64,000 bases of DNA from Mixophyes australis (GCA_036250195.1 JAVHZZ010000002.1:67152205-67216204); one strand, 5' to 3'; positions 23,952 through 35,686 are shown, counted from the stretch's first letter. Translations and numbers: made by a program. The notes: generated by a model not told the origin, from the letters alone.

Positions 23952-25285
23952 CTGCAAAACATGACAAGAGAGTTAAAGCATTTTTAGGACATTAGTGTGT
24001 ATGTCTATCCCATCTATCCTATTTAGTGATATGTTGTTCTCTTATTACATTTGTCTGAACTGTACCTCATATCACATCTATCCATCAGATTCTGAATGTA
24101 GAAGCATACATACACCCTCATAGTTTATGCTGTAAATCAACAGCTTAGCGCATCCTCACATTCTTATCAGATTCACATCATCAGATCCCCCTATGTCAAA
24201 AACTATTAGTCACTGTGCAAGAGGTATGCAATGTTGTCCTTAAACAACCTGTATATGTTCACTTTGTAAGTACTTCAGGTACAGTTACCTTAGTTCTAAT
24301 AAAGGTATATTTTTTCCTAAATGGGGCAACATGCAAACTTTTCCACCTGTATACATAAAGAGGCTGATGGATCTGTAGCTATATCTCCCTGCCCTCTGAC
24401 CTCAATCTAGGACCACCTAAAAATGCATTAATTTACTTTATTGTCTTGTATATTGGGCATTCAGTAACCCAAAGTGGATTCATTTAATCATAAAGCATTA
24501 CTAGCTGTGACATTAATTTAATCCATTTACTATAAATCCTTGACCTCACTTTTCTCTCTATAATTTAGCATCTAATCCATGTAAGATGATCATTTAACCT
24601 AACTGTTGATCACTTAACTATTGTGGCACAAGAGCTTTGGGACCCTGTTCCCATTACTGAGTAAATGTAAGTGCACTTCATAACCAAGACAAATGCAGTT
24701 GCTTTGGATAACACTGGCACCATTTACTGCACATGTTTTTATTCCATTATACCACGCATTCAGATAAAGAAAACTGAACTATACAAAACAAAGCTATGGG
24801 CACTTCCTTTAGTTGTATCTATCTGCACAAGCTGTAATCAGGTCACATGGTTTCAGAATGCACACTGTAAGTGTATGCAGAAATAGCAAAGATGCTTACA
24901 TTTGTGAATGTTACAAAGTAGGACATGTCTCACTTCTCATATGGAAAGTTGGGAATAGGACTACCATCCTCTCTTGGTGGTTCGAACCAGGGTTCTAATA
25001 TTATTATGTTCACTAAATATAGTTGTGGCCAAAAATATTTGCACCCTTGCAGTTTTTTTTCTCTAATAATACACAATTTCTTCCAGAAAATGTTTGAAAT
25101 TAAAAAAATCATTTGCCAAGTTGTAGCTTATTCCATATAGATATGTTTAAATGGGCCGGACAAAATTGAGAATTTTAGAAATAGTTAGAAATAATTAGAT
25201 TTCAAGCAGGAGATCAAAATCAAATATACGTAAGTAGAGAGATGAACATAGCTAGGAATAGGAGAGGCACAAAAAACCCCTCTCA

Positions 25286-25813
25286 TACCCCATTCATACT
25301 GCACCAAAATCCTGGGTTTTTGCCGGGGCGAGCTCAAACGACCCGGGTCTTGGTGCAGTATGAATGGTACAAGTCAAAAATCCCGGGTCTAAAAACCCGG
25401 GTCTTTAACCCCGGGATTTATTGAGGGGTAATTCCCGGGTCGGACCCGGGTTGCCTGCACTATGAATGGTGCAACCCGGGTTTTTCAACCCGGGTTGCAC
25501 AGAAAACAAGCTGATTGGCTGTCTGCCTGTCTCTGGAGGATGATGTCATCGGTGGGAGCCCGTGGAAGATTCGAGAAGGAGCTTAGGAGAAATGGTGGAT
25601 GAAATGAAATCAGCCAATGAAAACTGCCTTGGTGATGACTCCCACAAATTGCCAGGGCACAGACTTGTGCAGCATGAATGGGGTCAACCCGGGAAATTCC
25701 CGGGTCTGAGGTGCAGTATGAATGGTGTTTCTGAGCTGGGACGCTCCGAGCCCCGGCAAAAACCCGGCTTGAAAAACCCGGGATATTGCCGGGGCAGCAG
25801 TATGAAAGCGGTA
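25286..25813. mobile_element. MITE rich in CCCGGG palindromes
   Basis: The ends are inverted: 'taccccattcatactgc' at the left and 'gcagtatgaaagcggta' at the right. Inside, CCCGGG cores with 'aacccgggtt' contexts recur about ten times, next to repeated 'cagtatgaatgg' motifs. It lies in the 5' part of the CR1-like LINE. The superfamily is not settled; a TA or TWA target is possible. Confidence 0.75.
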
Positions 25814-27183
25814 TTAGAGCTATGTCTGGAAATGCTAGGAGCTTAGGAAATAAAATCCAAGAACTAATTGCCATAATGACAAGGGATGATCTGGATATTG
25901 TGGCCATTACTGAGTCATGGTGCAATGAAAACCATGACTGAGAGTTAGCTATACAGGGATATACTTTATTTAGGAAGGACAGAATGGGAAGAATCGAAGG
26001 AGGGGGTTGCAATGTGTGTGGAAAAAAAGCATAAATACTACATTAATACAAGGTATTCAAGAAAAATCTGAGACTCTTTGGGTGACCATTGGGGGGATCT
26101 ATAGACCACCAGATCAGGAAGAAGGACTGGACAGGAACTTATTGCATTTCCATTAGAAGTATGGACATTCTGAATTCCTTGCAGGGAGCATCCCTCAAGC
26201 AAATGTTGAGAGAGCCCACTCGCAAAGAGGCAATATTAGACTTAAATCTTACAAATGGTGACATAATATTAGACGGAAATGTGGGTGAGAACCTAGGATC
26301 CAGTAAACATCAAACAGTATGGTTTAGTATAAAGATAGAGACTGATTCATACCACACAAAAACAAAGGTGTTAGATTTTAGGAAGGCTGACTTTGTAGAA
26401 GGGGAAAATGGCAGAGTGGAGGAACTTAAAAGTAGTGCAGTAGAGGTGGGAGAAATTAAAAAGTGCAATGATTAAAGCAACAGAAATATGTATCATAAGG
26501 GATCGAAAAAGCCCAAGGAAAAGAAAGCCGGTATGGTTTGCAAAAGAAGTAGCAAGTATTGTGAAAGCAAAAAGGATGGCCTTTAGGAAATATATGCAGA
26601 CTCAGAATAATAAAGACAAAGAGGTGTTTCTTGTTAGAAGGAGGCTAAGAAGGTAATCAGATGTGCAAATGGCCCAGTTAGTAGGTAATTGGGGCACATT
26701 CTTAATTTTAGTTTAGGTAGATAAATGAAAGGAGATAAACAAAAGGAGGAATAATAAGACTAAAGACAGAGAGTAAGATTCTTGTTGAGGAAGACAAGGT
26801 AATAGCAAATCATCTTCATAATTATTTTTGTTCAGTAAGAAAGAGAGGGGAAGGGGCCAAACAGCACGGATTCTGGGGGGAGATAATGTCAAACAAATCT
26901 TATTGACTTTTTGACCTGGTGACTAAAGCAATAGATCAAGGGACAGGGAATAGATGTAGCTTATCTATACTTTAGTTAGGCTTGATACTCTTGTCCAACA
27001 TTGCAGACTATTAAATAAACTTCAAAGCTTGGGATTGGATTCTAAGATGGTTGAATGGATAAGATCTTGATTGCAGAGAGTTGCAGTAAATGGAATGCAT
27101 TCACAGGAGGGAAAGGTTACCAGTGGAGTACCCAAGGGATCTGTACTTGAACCAGTGCTTATTAATATCTGTATTGCTGACAT

Positions 27184-27492
27184 GGTGGCTCAGTGCTTAG
27201 CATTTCTGCCTCACAGCAGTGTGGTCATTAGTTCAATTCCGACCATGGCCTTATCTGTGAGGAGTTTGTATGTTCTCCCCGTGTTCGCGTGGGTTTTCTC
27301 CAGGTGCTCCGGTTTCCTCCCACACTCCAAAAACATACTGATAAGTTAATTGGCAGCTATCAAATTAATCCTAGTTTGTGTGTGTTAGGGAATTTAGAAT
27401 GTAAGCTCCATTGGGGCAGGGACTGATGTGAATGAGTTCTCTGTACAGCGCTGCGGAATTAGTGGCGCTATATAAATAAATGGTGATGATGA
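27184..27492 (+). repeat. tRNA-derived SINE with L2-like tail, full length (309 bp)
   Basis: The head has an A box 'tggctcagtgc' at 27186-27196 and a B box 'gttcaattcc' at 27231-27240. The body has 'tgttctccccgtgttcgcgt' and the tail has 'gcgctatataaataaatgg' followed by a (GAT)n tract. A 6-bp target duplication TGACAT lies at 27178-27183 and 27493-27498. Removing the SINE rejoins the RT reading of the host LINE, which proves the insertion. Confidence 0.93.
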
Positions 27493-28573
27493 TGACATTG
27501 CAAATGGCATTGAAGGAAAATAATTCATTTTTGCAGATGACACATAGATATGTAATAGGGTAGACACACAATGAGTAGTAAAACAAATGATTGATGATCT
27601 AGGCAGACTAAAGGAATGGCAAAGAGTGTGGCAACTCCACTGTTTAATGCAAAAAAAAAATTTAAAAATCGTGCACACAAAAAAACAAAAGACTAAATAT
27701 AGCATTAAAAGCACTATAATAGAAACTATTGAGAAGAAAGTCATCTAGGAGTCATTATTTCAGTCATTATTTCAGGTGACTTATAGGCGATAAGCAATGT
27801 AACAAAGCAATGAGAAAGGCAATTTAGATGCTTGGTTGCATAGGGAGAGGAATCAGTAGCAGAAAGAAAAAGAAAAAGGCAATAGTGCCACTGTATAGAT
27901 CATTGTTACGGCCTTATCTAGAATACTGTGTTCAATTCTGGAGGCCATATCTCCAGAAGGATATAAATACATTAGAGACTGTACAAAGATGGGCAACTAA
28001 AATGGTGCATGGCCTACAGCACAAAACTTACCCGTAAAGATTAAAAGATCTTAATATATATAGTTTGGAGCAGAGAAGGGAACATGATAGAAACTTTCAA
28101 ATATATCAAGGGTTTTAACAAGGTACAGGTAGTAAACATTTTTCAAAGGAAGAGAAATATTAGAACATGAGGACATGCACTGAGACTGGAGGGAAGTAGG
28201 TTCAGAGGAAATTTGAGGAAAAACTACTTCATAGAAAGGGTAGTGGATAAGTGGAAGAGCCTCCCATCAGAGATGGTAATACAATAAAGCAATTTAAACG
28301 TGCTTTGGATAGACATAAGGATATCCTTACAAAGAACTATAGATCAAATATCTCTTGAGGTTACAATAGGTTAAAAAATGGGCAGACTAGATGGGCCAAG
28401 TGGTTCTTATCTGCCATCAAATGCAATGTTTATATGAGACTCTCCTTCACTTTGGAACTGAAGTTATATGTGGTGAGTAGCAGGTGTCTGCAATATAAAG
28501 ATCACTCATTACACAAGCTTAAATAGAAAAAAAGGACTCATTCTCCTGTTATGTGTCATTGTGTGACACAGGA

Positions 28574-29390
28574 CAGGAGAATGTCTGAGGAGGCCAGACA
28601 GAAAATTGTAGCCAAGCATGGACAATCTCCAGGCTACAAACCAATCTCCAGAGACCTTGATGTTTCCATTTCCAGCGTATGCTATGTTATAAGGAAGTTT
28701 AAGGCCCATGGCCCTGTAGCCAACCCCCCTAGAAAGAGAAAACTTGTTCAAAGTTAATAGAGCAGGATTGTTTGGTGGAGAAAGCGCCTCTTTTGCCTGC
28801 CAAACAGATTCAGACTGACCTTCAGACACAAGATACGACTTTCAACTTGTACCATCTGTCACCAACTCAATAAAAGGAGGTTATATGGTAGGTGGCCCAG
28901 GAGGGGCCCACTACTGGGAGAGAGAAATAAGAAAATCTGACTGGAGTTTGCAAAAACACACCTAAATAAGCGACATTCCCTCTGTGGAAAGCATGGAGCA
29001 GGTTCAGTGATGTTTCTGTGCTGTATCTGGCACTTGGTGCCTTGAACGTGTGCATGACATCAGGAGATCTGGTTATTACCAGGCCATTTTGGAGCTCAAT
29101 GTTGAACCAGTGTTAGAATACTGGTCCTGCTTCGAGGTCATGGGTCTTCCAGCAGGACAATGAACCGAAACGCACTTTAAAAGCACCCAGGAATGGTTCA
29201 AGATAATATGCTGGCCTATTCTGTGGCCAGAATAGCCAGCAACAAGTCCTGATCTAAATCTAAATTGGGATAAATTATCCCTCAAATCTGCAAGAACTGG
29301 AGAAGTGTCGACCAAACTGCCAGTACAGAGTTGCAGGAAGCTCATCCATGGCTATAGGAAGCGGTTCATTCCAGTTATTTCGGCCAAAGG
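28574..29390 (+). pseudogene. Tc1-like transposase pseudogene
   Basis: The N-terminal part (28574-28757) is open for 60 codons and begins MSEEARQKIVAKHGQSPGYK. This is the paired-type helix-turn-helix DNA-binding region of Tc1-like transposases, including SISSVCYVIRKFKAHG. A stop follows. Degenerate pieces of the DDE catalytic domain continue: a GSVMF-like stretch near 29005, WVFQQDNEPKRT near 29145 (the second catalytic Asp region with the QQDN motif) and SPDLNLIWDKLS-like text near 29245. Several frameshifts and stops show it is inactive. Confidence 0.85.
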
Positions 29391-30592
29391 CTTTGCTATA
29401 AAATCTAAGTCTAGGGTGTCAATAATTTTGTCAATGCCATTTCCTTTAATTTTCTGATTTAAAATGATATACAATATTCAGTTAAGAATCAAAAACAGAG
29501 GTTCTGTATATTAACAAAGAAAGCATTGTGGACATAAAATTCTGTTGTTAATTTCACCTTATGTTTAGAGGAAATAGTGAGTAATTTGAAAAAAGGGGTG
29601 CCAATAATTTTAGCCACAACTGTAAATATGAAAGGAAGAAGGAAGGATTTACTGACTCTCACTCTGTATTTGAGAATATCATAGAGGCTTGTGCTGTTGA
29701 CACCAAACTTGCTGGCAGACAGAGGTCTGCAAATACAAATTGTGCCCTTGCATCATGATACAGAAATGATGATATGCATATCTGCATAATGCCAAGAGAA
29801 AACAATGGTGGTAATTTATGAAGACAGAAAAACATTTTTCCTTCGCATGCGACTGCTTTTGCACCTATTGGAGTTGGATGTACGTTGTTGCTGCAGAAGG
29901 ATGGCATCCTTTGCAAAGCTGCAAAGTACCTCTGTACAAAGATCCATCAGGTGAAATTAAAGGCAGATGGGGCCAGGGAACCTCTGGTCATCATTTGCAG
30001 GCTAGAGCCTATAAAAAATAATCTTTACATTGAGCCATTAAATGATCTGCGTGAGTTGGGCCACAGAATCCATGGCAGGGCTAATGCAGTCCATGGTCCT
30101 GTATTTGAACACAATCTGAGCTATTCCAGTACAAATAACTGTACTTTCATGCCCTCTGACATGCGCTCTGTAGTTGTGGACAGATAGAGCTGTGAACTGT
30201 GCACTATTTGCACTATTCATTGTGACCATGATGTCCAGTGAAACAATCTATCATAATGCAGCTTTTACAATAGGACAATCAGACCTGTCTCTAACAAAGT
30301 AGTGTGTCGTATGTGCTCCATGTGTAAAGTCAGCACAATATCCTTTAAACACAATAGAATCTGCAATGATAGTATGACAGTGTTTTGCTAAGACACTTTA
30401 TGCTTCCACTTTTAGCTATTGTGTGAGAAAAGTCAGAAAACTACAGTATATACCTTATAACATTACATAATAGAGAATGTAGTGTTCCATCACTGCTTCT
30501 CTATACTGGTTTCCTTTAAATTCAACAATGCAGTTTTACTTTTTGTAGGAATGTATAGTCCTGTCATGATCTGCCCTTCCCTCTGTACTCAC

Positions 30593-30856
30593 CTTGTCAC
30601 TGATGGAGGTCAGTGATGCACTCATCTTTGCCTCTCCATCTTCTAAACAATAGGCTGGCTGGGTATCGGAAGTCACTCTGAGTTTTGATTTAAAAGTCTT
30701 TTCAAAGCTTTGAGTATAGGAACCATCAGTAGTACAAGACTCTGTTGAATATCCTTCCGATGGAAATGGGCTGGGAAACAAATTATTTTCGCCACTTAAA
30801 CAACCTGGTTGCCATGGAGGCAAATCATAGCCAGAGGAATTAGAGAAAGTAGCCAT
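30593..30856 (-). CDS. Type II keratin-like gene, exon 1 (start of protein)
   Basis: The exon codes for 88 residues. It starts at an ATG with a purine at -3 and G at +4 ('gaaATGG') and ends at a strong donor AAG|GTGAGT in phase 0. The first ~75 residues form a short head without the glycine loops of epidermal keratins; it is rich in Ser, Thr and Pro. The last residues, EAKMSASLTSISDK, occupy the place of the helix initiation motif (LNNKFASFIDK in keratins). They join in frame to IKYLEKQ of exon 2 at the conserved type II exon 1/2 border. The same frame reads on into the intron as a 106-codon ORF, so splicing sets the end. A CCAAT-like 'acccaatgg' lies upstream near 31026-31036, but no promoter is proven. 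Confidence 0.8.
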
Positions 30857-31962
30857 TTCGACTAGTTAGTATACTTGCTGTGAACTCCGGTAACAAAATC
30901 TTTTTTGTTGTCAGTACTCTGTGAGAAGCACTGTCTTCCAGAGCGGGAGAACACAGCCTGGGTGTGCCTGACACAGGGAGAGGCTGCAATTACCAGCTGT
31001 CTGAAAAATACAGCAGGGTGTCATCCATTGGGTATGCTAATGTGGCATACACAAAAATCATTCACATGTATGTACAGTGAAATACATTGATTTTTACATG
31101 CCCATTCTTTATGCACTTTAAATATAAGTACAATGCAATACACAATTCTTTGCTATAAGTGTTCTAACGCAGTCGCTAGGCAAAAACAATCAGTCTCTTT
31201 AAGTGTTAGTAGTACACGCTGGGACAGGTACTAGAAGCTATTTCACAAGAACTGTATAAATCTCCTCACAAGCAGAAGCTACATCATAGGATATATCCGA
31301 TGTGGCACATTTGAATATTAAGGGGCCAGTAAACCTAATTCCCAAATTGATTAAGTAGGAATGGGCATACTAGAGTTTGTGTTTCTTTGCATCTGGTAAT
31401 GCTTACAAATTGACATAACTGGTCTCCAGTTCAACAAGCTTCTCTCAGAGCGGTGTGTCTGAGTCTGTGAGAAGCATTAACAGGCTAATGCGCATGGATT
31501 TGTTCTTGAAGATGCTGGCCATTGTGAAATGTGTATATCTGCAGGATGGACCTGGTTGAGGAGAAATATGTATTTGGTGCCTAGGCACCAGATCTGCAGA
31601 TACAAGAGTTTGTTTAATTGAACTAAAGTAGGACTTGCTGGGGCTGTATTGTCATTTTGAGGCTTTTTGGGGTACCTCTTGGTAAGTTTAAAAACACCTA
31701 TATGTATGGCTCAAAAATAGGGACTCTCGGGACCTGATTCATTAAGAAAAGTAAGGCACAAAACAAGTAAGTTTTTTCCTGGGCAAACCATGTTACAATG
31801 CAAGGGGTGCAAATTAGTTTATTATTTTGCACATAAGTTAAATACTGCTTTTTCATGAAGCACACAAATACGTGATAGCTTTATTTTTACAATGAAATTT
31901 CTAGTTGATGTAGGACATATCCTACTCCAACTATAAATCTGCCATCACATTTTAAATTTACC
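30857..31962. other. Upstream region of the keratin-like gene; no other gene
   Basis: The first ~200 bp presumably hold the promoter and 5' UTR on the minus strand. Beyond that it is AT-rich. A phrase 'gggacctgattcattaag' near 31733 looks like the start of a MITE whose other end I cannot place. Confidence 0.4.
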
Positions 31963-32396
31963 CAGGGCTGCCAAGAGGAATTCAGGGCCCGGTACAACAA
32001 ATTCATTGGGCCCTCCCTCATAGTCATAATTTTTTTTTTAGTATGTAGTCATACATTCAGGGGCATGGCAATGCGCTGTTGAGGCGTGGCTAGCCTAACG
32101 GCGGTGCAAAATTTTTCGGAGGTGTGGTCATGCATTTGGGGGCATGCCAAATGCACCATTGGGGTGTGGCTAGCATCAAAATTACTAGACTCTCAATTCG
32201 CCGGAGCGTCAATTATGTTCAAACACTCCTGACTTTCAGGACATTTACCACCACAGTGTAGTATACAAAGAATGCAGTGTGTACACAAACAGTTCAGTCT
32301 TGGCCTACACCTTACATTGGGCACAACATTCACCAAAAATTGCCATTGTCCCTACTAGAATCACAACATTTCACACACTGTGCTGCTCTCTCCTAC

Positions 32397-32475
32397 CTGT
32401 TCTTCTCACTTTCTCCACCTGTGGCTGCTGGTTTCTTTAGTTGTGGCTTGTCCGGATCCAGGAATGTTGAAGGAC
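32397..32475 (-). other. Conserved mini-exon of hAT family (copy B)
   Basis: 79 nt, the same borders as in copy A: acceptor 'caaactag' after a T-run and donor 'cag|gtagga'. The open frame contains DPDKPQLKKPAATGGESEKN with no stop. Confidence 0.6.
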
Positions 32476-32939
32476 CTAGTTTGAAAAAAAATGGCTACAT
32501 TTAGAAAATTACAGCCAGCCCCGGCGTTAAATCAATAGCACTCACGATTAATAATTAGGCCTTCCTCCAGCCCCAACATTAAAATAATACTATTCACATT
32601 TAATAAATAAACCTATTTCCCTTCCTGCAAACAGCCCCAGCAGTACCTATTTCTTGCAACCATCACTGCCATTAAATAATTCATAGTCACATTTAATAAA
32701 TAGACCTCATTCTCCCTAAACTCACCCCAACATTCAATAGCCCCCAAACCACCCCATCTTAAATTAATAGTCCCCACCATCACCCTACAAACAAAATAGC
32801 ACCCATTAATTAGCCACCACCTACCTCACACTCACTACATTGCAACAAGCCCCCTGTGCCATCACACACACAATACTGTGCCCCTTCTTCACAACTACAC
32901 TGTGCCCCTTATGCTCACACTGCGCCCTCCATGCTGCCT

Positions 32940-33245
32940 TCCCTCCTTTTTCCCTTTGTGCCTCTCTCCCACTTTATTTTATTCCTCTGTGCCTCTCTCC
33001 TTTTTTTCCTCCTCTGTGCCTCTCTCCTTTTTTTCCTCCTCTGTTCCTCTTTCCCACTTTTTTTTCTCCTCTGTTCCTCTCTCCCACTTTTTTTTCCTCC
33101 TCTATTCCTCTTTCCCACCTTTTTTCTCCTCTGTTCCTCTCTCCTTTTTTTCTCCTCTGTTTCTCTTTCCCACTTTTTTTTCTCCTCTGTTCCTCTCTCC
33201 CACTTTTTTTTCCTCCTCTGTTCCTCTTTCCCCTTTCTTTATAGT
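32940..33245. repeat. Minisatellite in hAT copy B, about 27-30 bp units
   Basis: About ten units of 'ctcctctgttcctctctccc' plus a T-run. They align with the complement of the copy A unit ('ctctgtgcc...ttttttaa'). Confidence 0.88.
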
Positions 33246-33375
33246 ACTGTCCCTCTCTGTTTTCCTCCCCTTGCCTCTCCGTTTCTTTACTTACCTTTTG
33301 TCAACTTCTTTCCTTTCTTTTCTTCTCTTCTGTCTCCTCTTCTGTCTTCTTTCTTGATGCTGGCTGCGGCGCTCC

Positions 33376-33425
33376 ACACTGACTGACGGGCGTGACCTGA
33401 TGATGTCACGCCCGGCAGTCAGTGT
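33376..33425. repeat. CRE-centred palindrome in hAT copy B
   Basis: The arms 'acactgactg' and 'cagtcagtgt' surround 'cgggcgtgacctgatgatgt' and 'cacgcccg'. It corresponds to the palindrome in copy A. Confidence 0.85.
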
Positions 33426-33513
33426 GAATGGAGAAGAGGGGAGGAGGGACACGGCGCTGGCGATCACGTGAGTATCGTTTTTTGTTTTTTTTTCTTCCAG
33501 CTCCCCCCACCAA

Positions 33514-34032
33514 CGCATTTTTTATGATAAGTAGAAATAACAGCTCTTTTACTGGTGTAGTAGTGTACTGGGGGATTTTCTCTGTATTTGTACCTTTCTA
33601 TCACAGAAAGCATTTAGCATTTAGTGCTATAGTAGCTTTTCTGCGGGATTGGACCAGAAGGGCTAGCTTTCATACCCCACATGAGTACCCATGACCCTGT
33701 CGCCAGTTCACTGGTTGTCCTTCCAAGGACTACTTGTGGTATCTACTAACCACTGCATATCAGGAGCACGCCACAAGGTCTGCCGTTTTGGAAATGATCT
33801 GACCCAGTTTTCTAGCCATCACAATGTAGCCCTTGTCAAAGTCACTGAGATCCTTACGTTCACATATTTTTACTGCTTCCAACACATCAACTTCAAGAGC
33901 TGACTTCACTTGCTCTCTAACGTATCCCACGCCTTGACAGGTACATTGTAAGGAGATAATCAATATTATTCACTTCACTTGCCTGTGGTTTCAACGTTGT
34001 GGCTGGTCTGTGTGTGTATGTATGTATGTATA

Positions 34033-34035
<3 letters not shown>
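33514..34035. other. No feature recognised
   Basis: AT-rich spacer; short ORFs here have no recognisable family. Confidence 0.45.

Positions 34036-34093
<58 letters not shown>
34036..34093. repeat. (TA)n microsatellite
   Basis: An uninterrupted run of TA of about 58 bp. Confidence 0.98.
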
Positions 34094-34096
<3 letters not shown>

Positions 34097-34455
34097 GGCA
34101 AGAGCCCGCTACTGCAGAAGCACACGCGTACAACTTCTTCCTTTTTATGGTTCTTTATTGTCAGGATGGTAATAATGTTTTGACACTGTATACTTGCACA
34201 GCAATTATGGAGACCCTCAACGCTTACTATACATAGTCCAGCTCTCTGTCCAGATCAGCCAGTTAGCCCAGCGTTGATCTCCCTGAACAATGAAACAAGC
34301 AGGGTTTTATACCTGACACTCCACCCACAGGCCTAGCTTGATGGACAGGTGACACACCCACCTTCTCTTTAAAAGGAAACGCCCATCGCTGGCTCTGTTT
34401 AGACTATCAGACCCACCGTGTCCGTTTGCTGAGAGGAAGCAGCTTTTAAATCATG
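34094..34455 (-). mobile_element. Candidate solo LTR
   Basis: On the minus strand it has a TATA box 'ggtataaaaccc' near 34310, an AATAAAG polyadenylation-like site near 34155 and a CA end ('ctcttgccaca'). This order and spacing fit an LTR. No internal region is attached and the left boundary is uncertain. Confidence 0.45.
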
Positions 34456-34599
34456 TAAGTAAACCAATTTTAAACTACACATATGTTTTTACCTGGTTTA
34501 ATCTCCACCTGGGTACATAACTGTGCCAATGTTTTACTCTACTTCCCTGCTTTCTCTGCATATTGCCAGCTAAATGCCTCCTTTTGTTACAATATATAT

Positions 34600-34904
34600 T
34601 GTGGGCAAAGAGAGCAATCCCCAAGACAGTATAGACTGGAAGGATTGTGTGACAGTCTGCAGTGTTACATAAACTCATACAGATGGTAGTTCTATGTTTA
34701 ATGGGCGATTAGGTTAGTGCTTAGGTGGTAGTTAGGTATATAAGTGTGTGCCTTTGTTGGGGATGGGGTGACTGATACCTAACTAGTGGGCCGGTATATA
34801 AACAGTGTGGCTGTGTTAGTCAGTGCTAGTTTGCAACTTTGTCTTTAATGAGCAAAAAAAACAAATGAACTGTGTACTGTCATCTACCTGGTGTCTTTAT
34901 TACA
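34600..34904 (+). repeat. 5' LTR of the Gmr1-like element
   Basis: It starts 'tgtgggcaaagagagcaatc' and ends 'tttattaca'. Two TATA-like boxes ('gtatataagtg' near 34736 and 'gtatataaac' near 34793) lie inside. Parts are repeated at 39929-40282 ('ggcaaagagagcattcccca' and the block around 'gattaggttag'). Confidence 0.7.
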
Positions 34905-34905
34905 A

Positions 34906-34917
34906 TGGTGTTAGAAC
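34906..34917 (+). promoter_or_regulatory. Putative primer-binding site
   Basis: 'tggtgttagaac' begins with TGG one base after the LTR end, as expected for pairing with the CCA end of a tRNA. The tRNA is not identified. Confidence 0.5.
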
Positions 34918-34955
34918 TTACATGGACTTAGACGAGGCACAGGCCTCTGACTATC

Positions 34956-35686
34956 ATCATTTATTTATATAGCGCCACCAATTCTGCAAAACTGTACAGA
35001 GAATATTTGTCAATCACATAAATCCTTGTCCCATTGAACATTTTGCCTGCAGTTAATTCGGTGGTAGTCATTAATGCGAATAAGAAAACGTTGACAACAC
35101 TTATAGCGACATGATAAATGCGAAGGCTGTCTTTCCCGACATACTGCCAATACAAACAGTTTGTAAAAGGTACAGCAAACAATTGCAATACATGAAGATA
35201 CCATCACACAGATGGACGTCAGTTTGAAGAGCGACACTTACATTCCTGCTGTTAAGGGGGCAATGCAAGGAGCCGGTGGGTGTACAATGTACGAGCCTTT
35301 GTAAAAAACATTATGCACCTGCCGGCTCCTTGCATTTCCCCCTTAACAGCAGGAATGTAAGTGTCGCTCTTCAAACTAATGTCGGTCTGTGTGATGGTAT
35401 ATTCATGTATCGCAGTTGCTGCCTGCCACTTTTTCAAACAGTCTGTATTTGCAGTATGACAGACTTTGCGTTTACCATGTCGCTATAAGTGTTGTCGGGG
35501 AATTCTCAGTCACACTGTCCTACCACACCCAGTTATCTAGCCTACTACTATGTTTTTGGAGCACCCGGAGGAAACCCACACAAACATGGGGAGAACATAC
35601 ATATTCCACACAGATAACGCACTGGTCAGGAAACAAACTCATGACCCCAGATCTGTGAGGCAGAAGTGCTAACCACTGAGACACCT
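34956..35686 (-). repeat. SINE copy split by a foldback element
   Basis: A target duplication TGACTATC lies at 34948-34955 and 35687-35694. The outer parts (34956-35033 and 35508-35686) are the tail and head of the SINE. The middle is a foldback element. The SINE interrupts the Gag remnant of the retrotransposon. Confidence 0.9.
35034..35507. mobile_element. Foldback element nested in the SINE
   Basis: The arms are inverted copies around a centre near 35285-35300, with shared blocks such as 'ttatagcgacatg' and 'cttacattcctgctgttaag'. It is related to the elements at 21543 and 38964. The exact ends are uncertain by about 5 bp. Confidence 0.82.

Larger units (their letters stand above)
25205..28435 (+). 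pseudogene. CR1/L2-like LINE, decayed endonuclease-reverse transcriptase
   Basis: The translated pieces follow the order of a CR1-type ORF2. An apurinic endonuclease start reads LGNKIQELIAIMTRDDLDIV and continues VAITESW near 25840-25925. A linker follows, with KRKPVWFAKEVASI at about 26520. RT motifs include SGVPKGSVLEPVL near 27120 and FADDT near 27535. The C-terminal region contains RPYLEYCVQFWRPYLQKDI (about 27910-27970), DMIETFKYIKGFNKV-like text and ALRLEGSRFRGNLRKNYFIE. The tail 'actagatgggccaagtggtt' is typical of amphibian CR1-like ends. Many stops and frameshifts make it dead. A MITE splits the 5' part and a SINE splits the RT. Confidence 0.88.
25021..29622 (+). mobile_element. Tc1-like transposon, interrupted by a LINE
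   Basis: The left end 'agttgtggccaaaaatattt' and the right end 'aataattttagccacaactg' are inverted repeats in the typical Tc1-like form, next to TA on each side. The left ~185 bp and the right ~1.2 kb (from about 28436) are the Tc1 part; the middle is an inserted CR1-like LINE. The transposase is a pseudogene at 28574-29390. Confidence 0.88.
23952..30592 (-). other. Intron 1 of the keratin-like gene (6.6 kb)
   Basis: It is bounded by the GTGAGT donor at 30592 and the TTTTGCAG acceptor at 23952. More than half of it is a Tc1-like element interrupted by a CR1-like LINE, which itself carries a MITE and a SINE. The flanking stretches 23952-25020 and 29623-30592 show no recognisable feature. Confidence 0.75.
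31963..33513 (-). mobile_element. Non-autonomous hAT element, copy B, 5' end missing
   Basis: The end at 31963 ('cagggctgccaagaggaatt') is the inverse of the right end of copy A. In order, on the minus strand, it carries the palindrome, a donor-like AAAAGGTAAGT near 33290, a pyrimidine-rich minisatellite (plus-strand view) and the mini-exon. It stops near 33513, in the 'ccccccaccaacg' block, without a terminal repeat, so it is truncated and no target duplication can be shown. Confidence 0.85.

Noticed and set aside
26089..26656. Open frames of 128 and 62 codons as host genes
   Set aside because: They are the linker and pre-RT parts of the CR1-like LINE, in line with the endonuclease before and RT after them.
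27184..27260. tRNA gene at the head of the SINE
   Set aside because: The A and B boxes are present, but the cloverleaf does not close and the sequence continues as a repeated SINE body.
32840..33386. Overlapping Ser/Leu/Phe-rich ORFs on the plus strand
   Set aside because: Produced by the pyrimidine-rich minisatellite of hAT copy B.
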